A model generated the notes under the pieces. It was not told the origin of the DNA and searched no databases. It saw nothing but the letters and a program-made list of their open reading frames with translations. A stretch of DNA of 64,000 nt from JBDHWG01 sp046328525 (lineage in GTDB: Bacteria > Chloroflexota > Anaerolineae > Epilineales > JAHCIE01), in NCBI GenBank assembly GCA_046328525.1, contig JAXLWK010000003.1:744001-808000 (forward strand), read 5' to 3'. This document shows positions 15,664 through 24,421 of this stretch, one piece after another. The number at the start of each line of letters is the position of its first letter. Positions within the stretch are counted from its first letter, which is position 1. The translations under genes were made by a program, and so were the position numbers.

Positions 15664-17276
15664 GTCTCTCCTTGGGCCATAGCGCGAACGGTGTCCAGCG
15701 TGTCAATCTCGGCGGCGGGCTTGTCGTCCCTGACCCGCACGATGCGCGGGAAGCGCAGCGCGTAGCCGCTGGCGTGGCGGTCCGACAGCTGAACGTTGTC
15801 GAAGGCCACTTCCAGAACGATGCGCGGCTCGACCCGGCGAAAGCGCCCATAGTCCTGGATAGTATGAGCTTTGAACCATTCGGTCAAATCCGCGATCTCG
15901 GCATCCGTGAGGCCGCTGTACGCCTTGCCGACTTCCAGCAGCCGCCCATCCTCGCCCCGAACCGCGAACGTGTAGTCCGACAGGACGTTGCGCCGCTTCC
16001 CGTGGCCCCACTCGACGCCGGTCACGACGACGTCCAGCGTCGCCAGCGGCTGCTTGATCTTCTGCCAGTCCTTCCCGCGCCGCCCCGGCTTGTACGTGGC
16101 GTCCAGGCTCTTGATCATGAGGCCCTCGTTGCCCCGCGCCCGCGCCGCCGCGAACTCGTCGCGCAGATGCGCCACGTCGGCGGCCACGTCGGAGCGCGCG
16201 CGGCGGACAGCGCCGGCTTGCGGCAGCAGGGCCGCCAGGCGCGCGCGCCGCTCGCGCAGCGGCCGCTCTAGCAGCACCTCACCGTCCTGGTACACCAGGT
16301 CGAAGGCGAACAGCGCCACCGGCAACGCCTTCAGCAGCGCCTCGTCCACTGTCTTGCGCCCAAGCCGCGCCTGAAACTGCGTGAACGGGATAGCGACCTC
16401 ATCCCGCAGCCCGACGATCTCGCCGTCGAGGATGAACTCGCCGGGCAGGGCGAGCAGATCGGCGTGCAGCTCCGGGAAGCGGTGGCCGATCTCGTCGAGC
16501 GTCCGCGAGTACATCGTCAGCCGCTCGCCCCGCTTGTGGACCTGGGCGCGCACCCCGTCGTACTTGTCCTCGACGGCGAAGCCGCCCGGCATCTGGCGCG
16601 GCAGCGCCTCGACATCGTCCACCGGCGACGCGAGCATGAACTTCAGTGGGTGGAAGAGCCGCATGCGCGCCTCCGCCAGCCGCCCATGCCGCGCGAGAAT
16701 CGCCGTTTCGCCCAGGTCGCCGAGCAGCATGTTCGCCCACTGCACAGCCTCGACAGGTTGGCCGTAGGCGCGGGCAACCGCGTCCTCGACCTGCCCCTCC
16801 TGCAACCCGACGCGCAGCTCGCCGATGATAATCTTGACCAGGTAGCGCGTCTCGATGGCCGTCGCCCGCCGCAGCACGTCGGCGATCAGTTGGCTGCGCG
16901 CCCGCGCCCCCTTCGCCGCCGCCAGCGCCTCGAACAGCGCCGCAACCTCGGCCAGGGTCAGCGTTGGCGCGGGGTCGGGCCGACGCGCCATCACGACGGC
17001 GGCCGCGTCGCCCACATCGCCATGCTCCAGGAGAAGCGCGTCAAAGTCGCCCATCGCCTCCGGCGCGACGAGCAGCAGCGCGTCGCGGACGTTGGCGAAC
17101 CCGGTGCTCAACGCGCGCTGGTCGCCTAGGGGGAACGTGCGGCCGCTCAGGTAGAGCGCCGCGCGGGACAGGTCCGCGTCGTCCAGCGTGCCAAAGTACG
17201 CCTCCAGAATGGCGGCCTTCTTGAGACGGCTGCGCGTGGCGGCGACGGCGTCGGCGGTTTGGGCAAAGGCGTGCAT
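15660..17276 (-). CDS. ATP-dependent DNA ligase, archaeal-like
   Basis: 538 residues with the three-part layout of archaeal and some bacterial ATP-dependent ligases. An N-terminal helical DNA-binding domain (~1-190) is followed by the nucleotidyltransferase domain with AVEDKYDGVRAQVH (adenylated Lys of KxDG, ~residue 240) and FILDGEIVG. NEGLMIKSLDATYKPGRR, KDWQKIK and an OB-fold end the protein. It has no polymerase or nuclease domain, so it is not an NHEJ LigD fusion. The ATG at 17276 was preferred to one nine codons upstream. Bacteria replicate with an NAD ligase, so this is probably a repair enzyme. It is coupled to the LON-domain gene. Confidence 0.93.
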   Translation of the reverse strand: MHAFAQTADAVAATRSRLKKAAILEAYFGTLDDADLSRAALYLSGRTFPLGDQRALSTGFANVRDALLLVAPEAMGDFDALLLEHGDVGDAAAVVMARRPDPAPTLTLAEVAALFEALAAAKGARARSQLIADVLRRATAIETRYLVKIIIGELRVGLQEGQVEDAVARAYGQPVEAVQWANMLLGDLGETAILARHGRLAEARMRLFHPLKFMLASPVDDVEALPRQMPGGFAVEDKYDGVRAQVHKRGERLTMYSRTLDEIGHRFPELHADLLALPGEFILDGEIVGLRDEVAIPFTQFQARLGRKTVDEALLKALPVALFAFDLVYQDGEVLLERPLRERRARLAALLPQAGAVRRARSDVAADVAHLRDEFAAARARGNEGLMIKSLDATYKPGRRGKDWQKIKQPLATLDVVVTGVEWGHGKRRNVLSDYTFAVRGEDGRLLEVGKAYSGLTDAEIADLTEWFKAHTIQDYGRFRRVEPRIVLEVAFDNVQLSDRHASGYALRFPRIVRVRDDKPAAEIDTLDTVRAMAQGET

Positions 17277-17499
17277 AGCCACATTATCCCGGTTTTGCCT
17301 CAATCCGCCAAACGGCAGCGCCAGGGTAAGAAAAGCAGCTGGCGGCGACTCCCAATAAAGGCTTTGTCAACGCTGCCCTACTTCTTGTGATGGCCCACGT
17401 CACTCCGCGGCCCTGCATCCATTTTGCTACCTTTTGGCGCTATTCAGGTGGGCGAATTCCCGTTATCATTGTTTGGCGGACTATCTCGAGGAGCACTGC

Positions 17500-19083
17500 A
17501 TGAGCTATTCGGCGGCGCAGCCTGCGCCCAGCGAGGGCCGGCTCGCGTACAAGTGGCGGGTGCTGATTTCGGTCATCTTCGGCATCTTCATGGTCATTCT
17601 CGACTCGACGGTCGTGAATGTCGCCTTTCAGACCCTCCGCCGCGAGTACGGCGCGTCGCTGAGCGATTCCCAGTGGATCATCAGCGTCTACGTCCTGGCC
17701 CTGGGTATTGGCACCCCGCTGGCCGGCTATCTTGCCGACCGCTATAGCCTCAAGCGCGTCTATATCGCCGGCCTCGGTCTCTTCGTCGTCGGCTCATTCC
17801 TGTGCGGCCTCGCGCCAAGCCTATGGCTGCTCATTGCGGCGCGCATCCTCCAGGGTTTCGGCGGCGGCATCGCGACGCCCCTTGGGCCAGCGCTACTATT
17901 TAGCGCCTTCCCACCGAACGAGCAGGGCAAGGCGCTCGGCTTTTTTGGCATTGCCCTCGTCGTCGCCCCGGCCCTCGGCCCGATCCTCGGCGGCTGGCTC
18001 GTGGATCACGACATGTGGCGCTGGATCTTCTTCATCAACGTCCCCATCGGCCTGCTCGGCATCTACCTGGCATCACGCTGGCTGCGTTATCGCCCGACGG
18101 ACCGCCGCCCATCCCTGGATGTGATCGGCCTCATCGTGGGCATTGTCGGCATTAGCGCCATCCTGTACGGCGCTTCGATTGCGTCGGACCAGGGCTGGGC
18201 TTCGACGCAGGTGGTCGCCATGTTCGTGGTCGGCGCGATTGGCCTGGCCGCCTTCGCTGTCGTGGAACTGTTCTTTGCGAAGGAGCCGCTGCTGGACCTG
18301 CGGCTGTTCCAGAACCGTGTCTTCCTCAACGCCAGCCTCGTGGGCTACGTGAGCGTCATGGCGCTGTTCGGCGCTGAGTTTCTGATGCCCATCTATCTCC
18401 AGGCGTTGCGCGGCCTGTCGGCGCTCCAGGCCGGCCTCACCCTGCTGCCCCTGGCGATCGCCGCCGGTATCACAACGCCCACCGCCGGCCGTCTGTACGA
18501 CAAGATTGGCCCGCGGCCTATCATTGTCTTTGGCTTCAGCATCCTGGCGATCAACACCTGGCAGCTGTCGCAGATTCGGGCGGACACCCCGATCCCGTGG
18601 ATCATGTTCCTGCTCTTCCTGCGCGGCATCGCTCTCGGCTCCACGGTGCAGACAACACTGGTGACGGCGCTCAGCCCGGTGCCCAACCCCAAGATCGCCC
18701 GCGCCTCGTCCCTCATCAACTCATCGCGCCAGATCGTCCAGGCCGTCGGTGTCGCCTTCCTGGCGACCGTCCTGGCGAGCACACTCTCGCCTCAAGTTAA
18801 GGCGTTCCAGACGCAGATGCAGGACCTGCCGCAAGTCGCGACCAATGTCCAGGTCGGCATCTGCCAGACCCTGCCGCCCCAGATTCCCGACGCCATTGCC
18901 GGCCTCATGCGCCAGGCCTGCACCGAGAGCATCGCCGGCTTCGAGCGCGCCTACACTGTGACGTTCTTCTTTGCCCTGGCCGCCCTCGTGATCGGCGCGT
19001 TCCTGCCGGGCTGGCCCCTCAAGTGGGAGGGGCGGCGGCCGGCGGGCGAGAACCAGCGTCCCCCCGTTCCCGCCGGCCACTAA
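17500..19083 (+). CDS. MFS drug efflux transporter, EmrB/QacA (DHA2) type
   Basis: 527 residues with about 14 hydrophobic spans. DHA2 signatures: ILDSTVVNVAFQTLRRE in the first helix, SDSQWIISVYVLALGIGTPL in the second, LADRYSLKRVYIAGL (motif A), and GGGIATPLGPALLFSAFP and GPILGGWLVD (motif C type). It should export lipophilic compounds in exchange for protons. The ATG at 17500 has CGAGGAG six bases upstream; the longer reading has none. The gene stands alone between the minus-strand ligase and a secreted protein gene, and is followed by a hairpin at 19132-19168. Confidence 0.93.
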   Translation: MSYSAAQPAPSEGRLAYKWRVLISVIFGIFMVILDSTVVNVAFQTLRREYGASLSDSQWIISVYVLALGIGTPLAGYLADRYSLKRVYIAGLGLFVVGSFLCGLAPSLWLLIAARILQGFGGGIATPLGPALLFSAFPPNEQGKALGFFGIALVVAPALGPILGGWLVDHDMWRWIFFINVPIGLLGIYLASRWLRYRPTDRRPSLDVIGLIVGIVGISAILYGASIASDQGWASTQVVAMFVVGAIGLAAFAVVELFFAKEPLLDLRLFQNRVFLNASLVGYVSVMALFGAEFLMPIYLQALRGLSALQAGLTLLPLAIAAGITTPTAGRLYDKIGPRPIIVFGFSILAINTWQLSQIRADTPIPWIMFLLFLRGIALGSTVQTTLVTALSPVPNPKIARASSLINSSRQIVQAVGVAFLATVLASTLSPQVKAFQTQMQDLPQVATNVQVGICQTLPPQIPDAIAGLMRQACTESIAGFERAYTVTFFFALAALVIGAFLPGWPLKWEGRRPAGENQRPPVPAGH

Positions 19084-19405
19084 CCGATCGAAGCAGGCCG
19101 CCTGCGCCGCCGCTGAAGATTCTCTCTATTTGTGGCGCTTTCTTCACCTGGCGTGGAGAAAGCGCCACGCTCTATGTCAAAGAATGGGTGTACTATGGGA
19201 ATAGAGGCACGAGTGGACATCTTGCGCCTGTCCTTGCCTCGCCCTCGCCCGACCAGTGAAACTCCTCGGCAGCATCTACAACAGTCGAGCCAGGCAGTCG
19301 CCACGCCCACCGCTCCGGCGGAGAACGCGCATCGCCTCAGCTTGAGACTCCAAGTAATCGGATGAGCAAGTGTAAGAAACGGTAGATCTGAACTGGAGGT
19401 GAACC
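19084..19405. other. Intergenic region (322 bases) between the MFS pump and the secreted protein gene
   Basis: No gene was supported here. It holds the hairpin at 19132-19168 and then ~230 bases of mixed composition that must contain the promoter of the gene at 19406; no convincing -35/-10 pair was found. Short overlapping frames have no recognisable protein content. Confidence 0.6.
19132..19168 (+). terminator. Hairpin downstream of the MFS transporter
   Basis: GTGGCGCTTTCT and AGAAAGCGCCAC form a perfect 12-base stem with a 13-base loop, 49 bases after the stop codon. There is no clear T-tract, so it may act as an RNA-stabilising or rho-assisted end. Confidence 0.55.
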
Positions 19406-20023
19406 ATGAAAGCTCGTATTCTGATTAGCGTAAGTGTCGCGCTGCTCCTCCTGTTTGTCACCGGCCTGGTAGCGATGGCTTCGACCGGCACAGGGTCCTT
19501 CCACACCGAGCAGGTCCAGTCGCTCACGCCTGGGATCAATCAGGCAACCCTGCTCCCTGGCAACAGCCAGTGGTACAGCTATGAGGTGATCCAGCCGATG
19601 ACGCCGGAGCAGGCCAAGGACGTCTCGCGGGAGGGCCTCCCCTACCTGTTGTTCACGATTCGGCTGGACAGTGACACTGCCTGGAACCCAGGCATGGCGC
19701 ATAACACTGGCTTCCGGATCTACAGCCCGAGTGAAATGGTGCTGATCGAGAACAACAGGCAGTTGCGGCACGAGCACACAGACGGGGGCAACCGCGTTGA
19801 GCCACCGCTCTACTGGATGATGGGCTCGCCGCTGATTGACAACCCAATCCAGAAGGACCTGGTTGACGACGGTAAGATTGACGCGTTCATTAGCGCACCG
19901 AAGGTGTGGCAGGGTGTCTTCCCCGAGGCCGGGACGTACTACGTGGAGGTATTCAACGAGGGCGGCATGCCCATGACGTATCAGCTCCAGATGACGAGCG
20001 ACGTCCACGTTGATGCGCCGTAA
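19406..20023 (+). CDS. Secreted protein of unknown function
   Basis: 205 residues with a clear signal peptide (MKARILISVSVALLLLFVTG, cleavage near MASTG at ~24). The ATG has GGAGGTGA upstream. The mature part begins with TPGINQATLLPGNSQWYSYEV and ends with EAGTYYVEVFNEGGMPMTYQLQMTSD, the pattern of bacterial pre-peptidase C-terminal or similar beta-sandwich domains that bind surfaces or polysaccharide. The middle (residues ~75-150) is not recognised. There is no membrane anchor or LPxTG signal. It is monocistronic, with a strong terminator at 20078-20115. Confidence 0.8.
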   Translation: MKARILISVSVALLLLFVTGLVAMASTGTGSFHTEQVQSLTPGINQATLLPGNSQWYSYEVIQPMTPEQAKDVSREGLPYLLFTIRLDSDTAWNPGMAHNTGFRIYSPSEMVLIENNRQLRHEHTDGGNRVEPPLYWMMGSPLIDNPIQKDLVDDGKIDAFISAPKVWQGVFPEAGTYYVEVFNEGGMPMTYQLQMTSDVHVDAP

Positions 20024-20077
20024 GTCCTCGCGGGGATAAGAGCGCCGGGCTTGGCGCTTGCTGCCGAGTGACTCACG

Positions 20078-20115
20078 GAGCCGGACACACTCACTCTTCC
20101 GAATGTGTCCGGCTC
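20078..20115 (+). terminator. Rho-independent terminator, possibly bidirectional
   Basis: GAGCCGGACACA and TGTGTCCGGCTC form a perfect 12-base stem with TCTTT after it. It lies between the convergent secreted-protein and endonuclease III genes. Confidence 0.8.
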
Positions 20116-20138
20116 TCTTTGTGCCGGGAGCCTTATGA

Positions 20139-20789
20139 CTATGCGAAGGCGCACGCGATTGCCAGCGGGCACGTGTCGCATTTAGGGGCATGCGGTCGGC
20201 AGATCTCGCGGCTCAGGCGATGCAGGCGCGTGTGCAGCACGAACGCCGCCGGCGCATCGTCCCCCAACGCCCGCTCGAGCTGGGCATGCGCCGCCACCGC
20301 CGACAGGCCCGGCGCCACCAGCCCTAGCCGCGTGACGCAGCGATGCACGTGATCATCCACCGGCAGCACGGGCCGGCCGAGGCCAAACAGCAGCACGCAC
20401 GCCGCCGTCTTCGGCCCCACCCCCGGAACCGCGCTCAGCCACCGCCGCGCCTCGTCCGTCGTCAGCGCGCCGAGAAAGTCCAGCTCCAGGCGGCCGCGCT
20501 CTACCGCAATGGCGTTCAGCGCCAGCTTGATCCGCCTCGCCTTTACCCGGGCGAGACCGCCGGAGCGAATCACCTCGACAATCGCTTCCTCGGGCGCGTC
20601 GCGGAGCATCTCCCAGGTGGGAAAGCGGCGTTTCAGCGCCTGGTACACGGCATCGCTGTCCCGCGTGTGCTGGGCCAGGATTGTGCCCACAAGCTCGGCG
20701 ATGAGGTCCTCGGCGGGGGAAAGCGAACGTCCGTCCTCGAGGCTGTCGAGGACGGACGCCAGGCGCTCTTCATCTACGGTGGAGATCAT
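20139..20789 (-). CDS. nth: Endonuclease III-like DNA glycosylase
   Basis: 216-residue base-excision repair enzyme. The helix-hairpin-helix reads VPGVGPKTAAC with the catalytic Lys, and PVDDHVHR holds the catalytic Asp. The C-terminal [4Fe-4S] site CRPHAPKCDTCPLAIAC has the Cys-x6-Cys-x2-Cys-x5-Cys spacing of the family. The ATG at 20789 overlaps the stop of the polyprenyl synthase (ATGA); the 58-residue longer reading is a shadow of that gene. The N-terminus (~40 residues, acidic) is slightly longer than in E. coli Nth. Confidence 0.93.
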   Translation of the reverse strand: MISTVDEERLASVLDSLEDGRSLSPAEDLIAELVGTILAQHTRDSDAVYQALKRRFPTWEMLRDAPEEAIVEVIRSGGLARVKARRIKLALNAIAVERGRLELDFLGALTTDEARRWLSAVPGVGPKTAACVLLFGLGRPVLPVDDHVHRCVTRLGLVAPGLSAVAAHAQLERALGDDAPAAFVLHTRLHRLSREICRPHAPKCDTCPLAIACAFA

Positions 20790-21760
20790 GCGGCGCGGCG
20801 CACGCTGAAGTCGGCCACGGCTTCGAGGGTCTGCCGCGCCGCCTCGTCGGGAAACCACGACAGGCACGAGACGGCCACCGCCGCGTAGCGCTCTGCGTCG
20901 GCGCGCGCCAGGGCGAGAGCGTCGGAGGACTGGACCGCCTCGATGACCGCCTCGACTGCCCACAGCTCGCCCGCCAGAGCTTGAGCGAGGGGCAGATCGG
21001 CTGCCGCCGCCGCATACAACACCGGCAGCGTCACCCTACCCCGCCGCAGATCCGCGCCGACCGGCTGGCCGGGCGACTCAGGCTCCCCCACGAAATCCAG
21101 GACATCCGCATTGATCTGGTAGGCGAGGCCGACATTCTCGCCGTACTGCCGTAGCAACGCGACCGCCTGCTCCGAGGCGCCACCCAACACGCCGGCCGCG
21201 CTGCTCGCGGTCGCAAATAGCACGGCCGTCTTACTGTAGACGCGGCGCAGATAGTCCTCGCGGCTCGGCGTCACGCGCCGCTGCGAGATCTGCTCCAGCT
21301 CGCCCGCCGCCATGTCCATAAGACATTCGGAGAAGGCCCGCACGACGCGGGGATGGCGGGTCTCCGCCGCGAACGCGGCAGCTCGGGCAAAGAGATAGTC
21401 GCCGGCGAGGACGGTCGTCTCGGCGCTCAGCGCGGCCCTCAGCGTCGGGTGTCCACGACGAACGAAGGACTGGTCAATCAGGTCATCATGCACCAGGCAG
21501 GCGGTATGCAGCGTCTCCACGGCGGCGGCCAGCGCCAGAGTCGTGTCGCTCGGCGCGTGGAGCATAGCGCCCGTCAGCAGGGCCACCGACGGGCGCAGAC
21601 GCTTGCCATCGGCGGCGAACGCAGCGCGGACGACATCCGCGACCAGGGGATAATCCACGGCGGTCACGTCCTGCAACAGCAAGTCCAGGGCGCTAAGGGA
21701 CGAGCGAATGGGTTCCAGGTCTAGACTCTCTGGGAGTCGTGCAGGCCACGGTGTATACAC
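20786..21760 (-). CDS. Polyprenyl diphosphate synthase (GGPP/FPP-type)
   Basis: 324 residues from a GTG start at 21760 (AAAGGGG nine bases upstream). The first Asp-rich motif is intact (CLVHDDLIDQSFVRRGHPTL). The second is changed: NADVLDF replaces the usual DDxxD, keeping only the last two Asp. The following loop reads GQPVGADLRRGRVTLPVL instead of GKPxGxDLxxGKxTLP. Elongation of IPP with an allylic diphosphate is the family reaction; GGPP for carotenoids is the likely product given nearby crt genes. Coupled to nth. The start codon follows an inverted repeat at 21791-21814. Confidence 0.88.
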   Translation of the reverse strand: MYTPWPARLPESLDLEPIRSSLSALDLLLQDVTAVDYPLVADVVRAAFAADGKRLRPSVALLTGAMLHAPSDTTLALAAAVETLHTACLVHDDLIDQSFVRRGHPTLRAALSAETTVLAGDYLFARAAAFAAETRHPRVVRAFSECLMDMAAGELEQISQRRVTPSREDYLRRVYSKTAVLFATASSAAGVLGGASEQAVALLRQYGENVGLAYQINADVLDFVGEPESPGQPVGADLRRGRVTLPVLYAAAAADLPLAQALAGELWAVEAVIEAVQSSDALALARADAERYAAVAVSCLSWFPDEAARQTLEAVADFSVRRAA

Positions 21761-21790
21761 CTGTGCCCCTTTCTTCAGCTTGAGTCAGTG

Positions 21791-21814
21791 ATCGTTTAGA
21801 ATATTATAAACGAT
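21791..21814 (-). promoter_or_regulatory. Inverted repeat containing a -10 box upstream of the polyprenyl synthase
   Basis: ATCGTTTA and TAAACGAT flank an eight-base centre. On the minus strand a TATAAT box (21803-21808) lies inside the palindrome, ~43 bases before the GTG start. A repressor bound here would block the polymerase. No matching -35 was found. Confidence 0.5.
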
Positions 21815-21874
21815 TTCAACGACGCTGGCGCGCTCCTCGCCCCTTTAGGACTCGTTTTGGACCCGTCAGCGCCG

Positions 21875-23443
21875 CTAATATTCCGTTGATTCGCGGGCCA
21901 GCGGCCCCATGCCTCCCACCCGCCGCGCCGCCGGCTGCGGCAAGCCGCCCAGGATGTCTGCCGCGACGCGCATTGCTCCGATCGTCACCCCCGCCGTGCT
22001 CTGGCCGGGGAAGATGCTATCCCCGACGAGCCGCACGTTCCCGATGTCTGAGCGCGGGCCGCGCGCGTGAAACAGACTGGTCTGGGGAAACCCGCCGACC
22101 ATCCCCAGCGGCCGCCGCGTGTAGTATTGGAAGGTCAGCGGCGTGCCGGGCAACGCCAGCCGAATGCGCCCGTGCAGGCCGGGCAGCGCCCGCTCCGCCG
22201 CTCGCACCAGGCGCTCGGTATACTCGGCGCGGCGGTCTTCGTAGGCGGCTCGGTCGCCGGCAATTCGCCACCATTCCGCCACATCTGTGTGAGTCGAGAG
22301 CGTGACGGCACGGTGGCCGGCCGGTGCGCGACTGGCGTCCCAGGGCGGCGACAGCGACATGAACACCGAGTTGCCCTCGCCGAGCGGACGAGTGTCGTCC
22401 ACGACCACCTGGTAATGCTCCGGACCCTCCGCCGCCGCAATCCCTTCGTCCACGCCAAGATACAGGGTGAACGCGCCCCACGTGGGAGCCGCGCCGCCGG
22501 CCTGTGGCGCGGCGATCAGCCGTTCGTCGCTATCGTCGCCGTCACCCGGCAAGCGCTCCAGGCTCCACGGCGTCAGGTTGGCGACAACCATGTCAGCCGC
22601 AAACTCCTCAGCATGGGCGGCGTGGCGCGGCCCTCGTATCGCCCGCACCGCCACGGCCTTGCCGCCGCGCATAAGGATACTCTGAACGCGGCGCTTGAAC
22701 AAGACTCGCCCACCCAGGTCGCGGATCACCCCCACCAGCGCCTCGGCGATGCCTCCCACACCGCGCTCTACATGATACACGCCCTGGCGCGCCAGGTCTA
22801 GCGCGACCGCGCCGTACAGCGGCGTCACGCGCTCCGCTGTCGCCTGGGCGCTGATGAGGAGCTGCGCGTCCACGAACGTGCGGAACGCGCGGCCCTCGGC
22901 TCCAAGCATGCGTGCCCAGCCCGCGACGTTGCCGACGGCGCCAGGCGCGAGCGCCAGAAGATCGGGGCGCAGGCGACTCGCCAACCCCGCCACATCCCTG
23001 GGCGACTGCGGCGGCCACGGCGGGGCGCTCGCTGAGAAGCGCCACAGGCGGTCGGCGGCCCACTCCTGCGCCCGCCAGAAAGGTTCCGTGCCGGGAAAGG
23101 CGCGGCGGCGCTCCATCGCCCAGCGGTCGGGGTCTCCCCAGCGCACCACGCGCTCGCCTGGCAGAACGACTTCCATGGCTGGATCGGCGCGCCGCACCGG
23201 CCAGGTCATGCCCAGCATCTGCCCCACAATGGCGTGGGCGCCGCCCGGCTGGAAGCCGCCGACGAGGGTGGCGCCGGCGTCGAAGCGATAGCCCTGATGA
23301 TAGAACGTGGCAGCGCAGCCACCCGGATCTACGTGGGCTTCGAGGACGGTCACGTCCAGGCCCGCCTGGGCCAGCAGGGCGGCGGTGGTCAGCCCACCGA
23401 TGCCTGCGCCAATCACGACAACTTTCTTGCTCATGCTCATCAT
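21875..23443 (-). CDS. CrtI-family carotenoid desaturase/isomerase (CrtD-like)
   Basis: 522-residue FAD enzyme. N-terminal fold: VVVIGAGIGGLTTAALLAQ, then EAHVDPGGCAATFYHQGYRF and DAGATLVGGFQPG. The C-terminal motif NVRLVGDSIFPGQSTAGVTI matches the CrtI/CrtD/CrtO branch. The family desaturates, isomerises or oxygenates carotenoids; CrtD-like 3,4-desaturation is a guess. The ATG at 23443 is chosen from several closely spaced starts (GTG at 23452, ATGs at 23443, 23440 and 23434). It lies 114 bases upstream of the polyprenyl synthase on the same strand, with a terminator at 23463-23490 ahead of it. It coexists with the unrelated CrtP-type enzyme at 11024-12403. Confidence 0.85.
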   Translation of the reverse strand: MMSMSKKVVVIGAGIGGLTTAALLAQAGLDVTVLEAHVDPGGCAATFYHQGYRFDAGATLVGGFQPGGAHAIVGQMLGMTWPVRRADPAMEVVLPGERVVRWGDPDRWAMERRRAFPGTEPFWRAQEWAADRLWRFSASAPPWPPQSPRDVAGLASRLRPDLLALAPGAVGNVAGWARMLGAEGRAFRTFVDAQLLISAQATAERVTPLYGAVALDLARQGVYHVERGVGGIAEALVGVIRDLGGRVLFKRRVQSILMRGGKAVAVRAIRGPRHAAHAEEFAADMVVANLTPWSLERLPGDGDDSDERLIAAPQAGGAAPTWGAFTLYLGVDEGIAAAEGPEHYQVVVDDTRPLGEGNSVFMSLSPPWDASRAPAGHRAVTLSTHTDVAEWWRIAGDRAAYEDRRAEYTERLVRAAERALPGLHGRIRLALPGTPLTFQYYTRRPLGMVGGFPQTSLFHARGPRSDIGNVRLVGDSIFPGQSTAGVTIGAMRVAADILGGLPQPAARRVGGMGPLARESTEY

Positions 23444-23462
23444 GCTCTTCACCCAATATAAG

Positions 23463-23490
23463 ACGGCCTGGGGAGCAAGCCCCAGGCCGT
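23463..23490 (-). terminator. Terminator of the DUF4397 gene
   Basis: ACGGCCTGGGG and CCCCAGGCCGT form a perfect 11-base stem with a six-base loop. On the minus strand it follows the DUF4397 stop by 35 bases and is followed by CTTATATT. Confidence 0.75.
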
Positions 23491-23525
23491 CGCCACAAGG
23501 AGGGGGGAAACTTTAAGCGGACAGG

Positions 23526-24326
23526 CTAGAGCGCGCGGCGGCGCAGGATGAAGCCGAAACCGACTACGGCGAGGCCCATGATGGCGAGCATGGCCGCCAG
23601 CGTCACAGGCTCGTCACCCGTCGCGGGCATCGTCGTGGGCATTGGCGCGGCGGCCGGGTAGAGCACAGGCACCGCCTCGAGCTTCGGGTTGCCGCTCGCC
23701 AGACCCATGGCGAACACTGTCACAATCTCGCCGTCCTTCAGGGTCACGCCGGGGACGCTGAGCACCACGTCGGTCTTGCCGGCCGGGCGTACTTCCAGGT
23801 CATACGTTCCCGCGTTCACAGGCGTCCAGTCCGAGGAGCCTTTGAAGGCCACGTTCGAGAACAGCACCGGGCCACCCTTGACCGCGATGTCTACCGCCGG
23901 CGCGTCCGGCGAGGCATGGACGAAGCGGACGTGGGCCTTGCCAGCGGCCGGCTTCGCCAGGTTGTCCTTCAGGATCAGCGGCTCGATGTTGGCGAGCTTG
24001 CCGACAGCGGCGATCGTGATGGGACCGGCGGCCAGGGTCGGCTTGGCCTCGATCACGCCCTTGTCACTGCACGAGCCACCGGCGGGGATGACCTTGATGT
24101 CATACGTGCCGGGCTTCAGGTTCGCGTAGTTGGTCGCGGCCTTGAACGCCGCGTTGGTGAACGCCTTGTTGCCGTTGACACAGATGTCCACAGCCGGAGC
24201 GTCCGGGGAGGCATGCACGACACGAACCATCGCGTCCCCAGTGCCCTGGGCAGACGCGGGCAAGGCCGCGAATAGCAACGCCAGCGCCAAACCTGCAACC
24301 ATCAAACCGATTCCGAGCGTCTTCAT
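23526..24326 (-). CDS. Surface protein with two DUF4397 domains and an MPATG sorting-like tail
   Basis: 266 residues. Signal peptide (GLMVAGLALALLFAALPASA), then two tandem DUF4397 domains that both start with the same words: VRVVHASPDAPAVDICVNG (~34-52) and VRFVHASPDAPAVDIAVKG (~138-156). After a Pro/Thr linker the C-terminus reads MPATGDEP, a hydrophobic span, and RRRAL, which has the build of an LPxTG cell-wall sorting signal. The ATG at 24326 has AGGAGAT upstream. Domain function is unknown; DUF4397 is common in secreted Chloroflexota and actinobacterial proteins. No sortase gene is visible. Confidence 0.88.
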   Translation of the reverse strand: MKTLGIGLMVAGLALALLFAALPASAQGTGDAMVRVVHASPDAPAVDICVNGNKAFTNAAFKAATNYANLKPGTYDIKVIPAGGSCSDKGVIEAKPTLAAGPITIAAVGKLANIEPLILKDNLAKPAAGKAHVRFVHASPDAPAVDIAVKGGPVLFSNVAFKGSSDWTPVNAGTYDLEVRPAGKTDVVLSVPGVTLKDGEIVTVFAMGLASGNPKLEAVPVLYPAAAPMPTTMPATGDEPVTLAAMLAIMGLAVVGFGFILRRRAL

Positions 24327-24421
24327 AGTGTTGATCTCCTTGTTCCACTTAAGTGTCACGTTGTCCAGAATATGTATGCCGCAAAGGGTTGGCGCGTTTC
24401 GGAGCGCCTTCCCGCCCTCCA

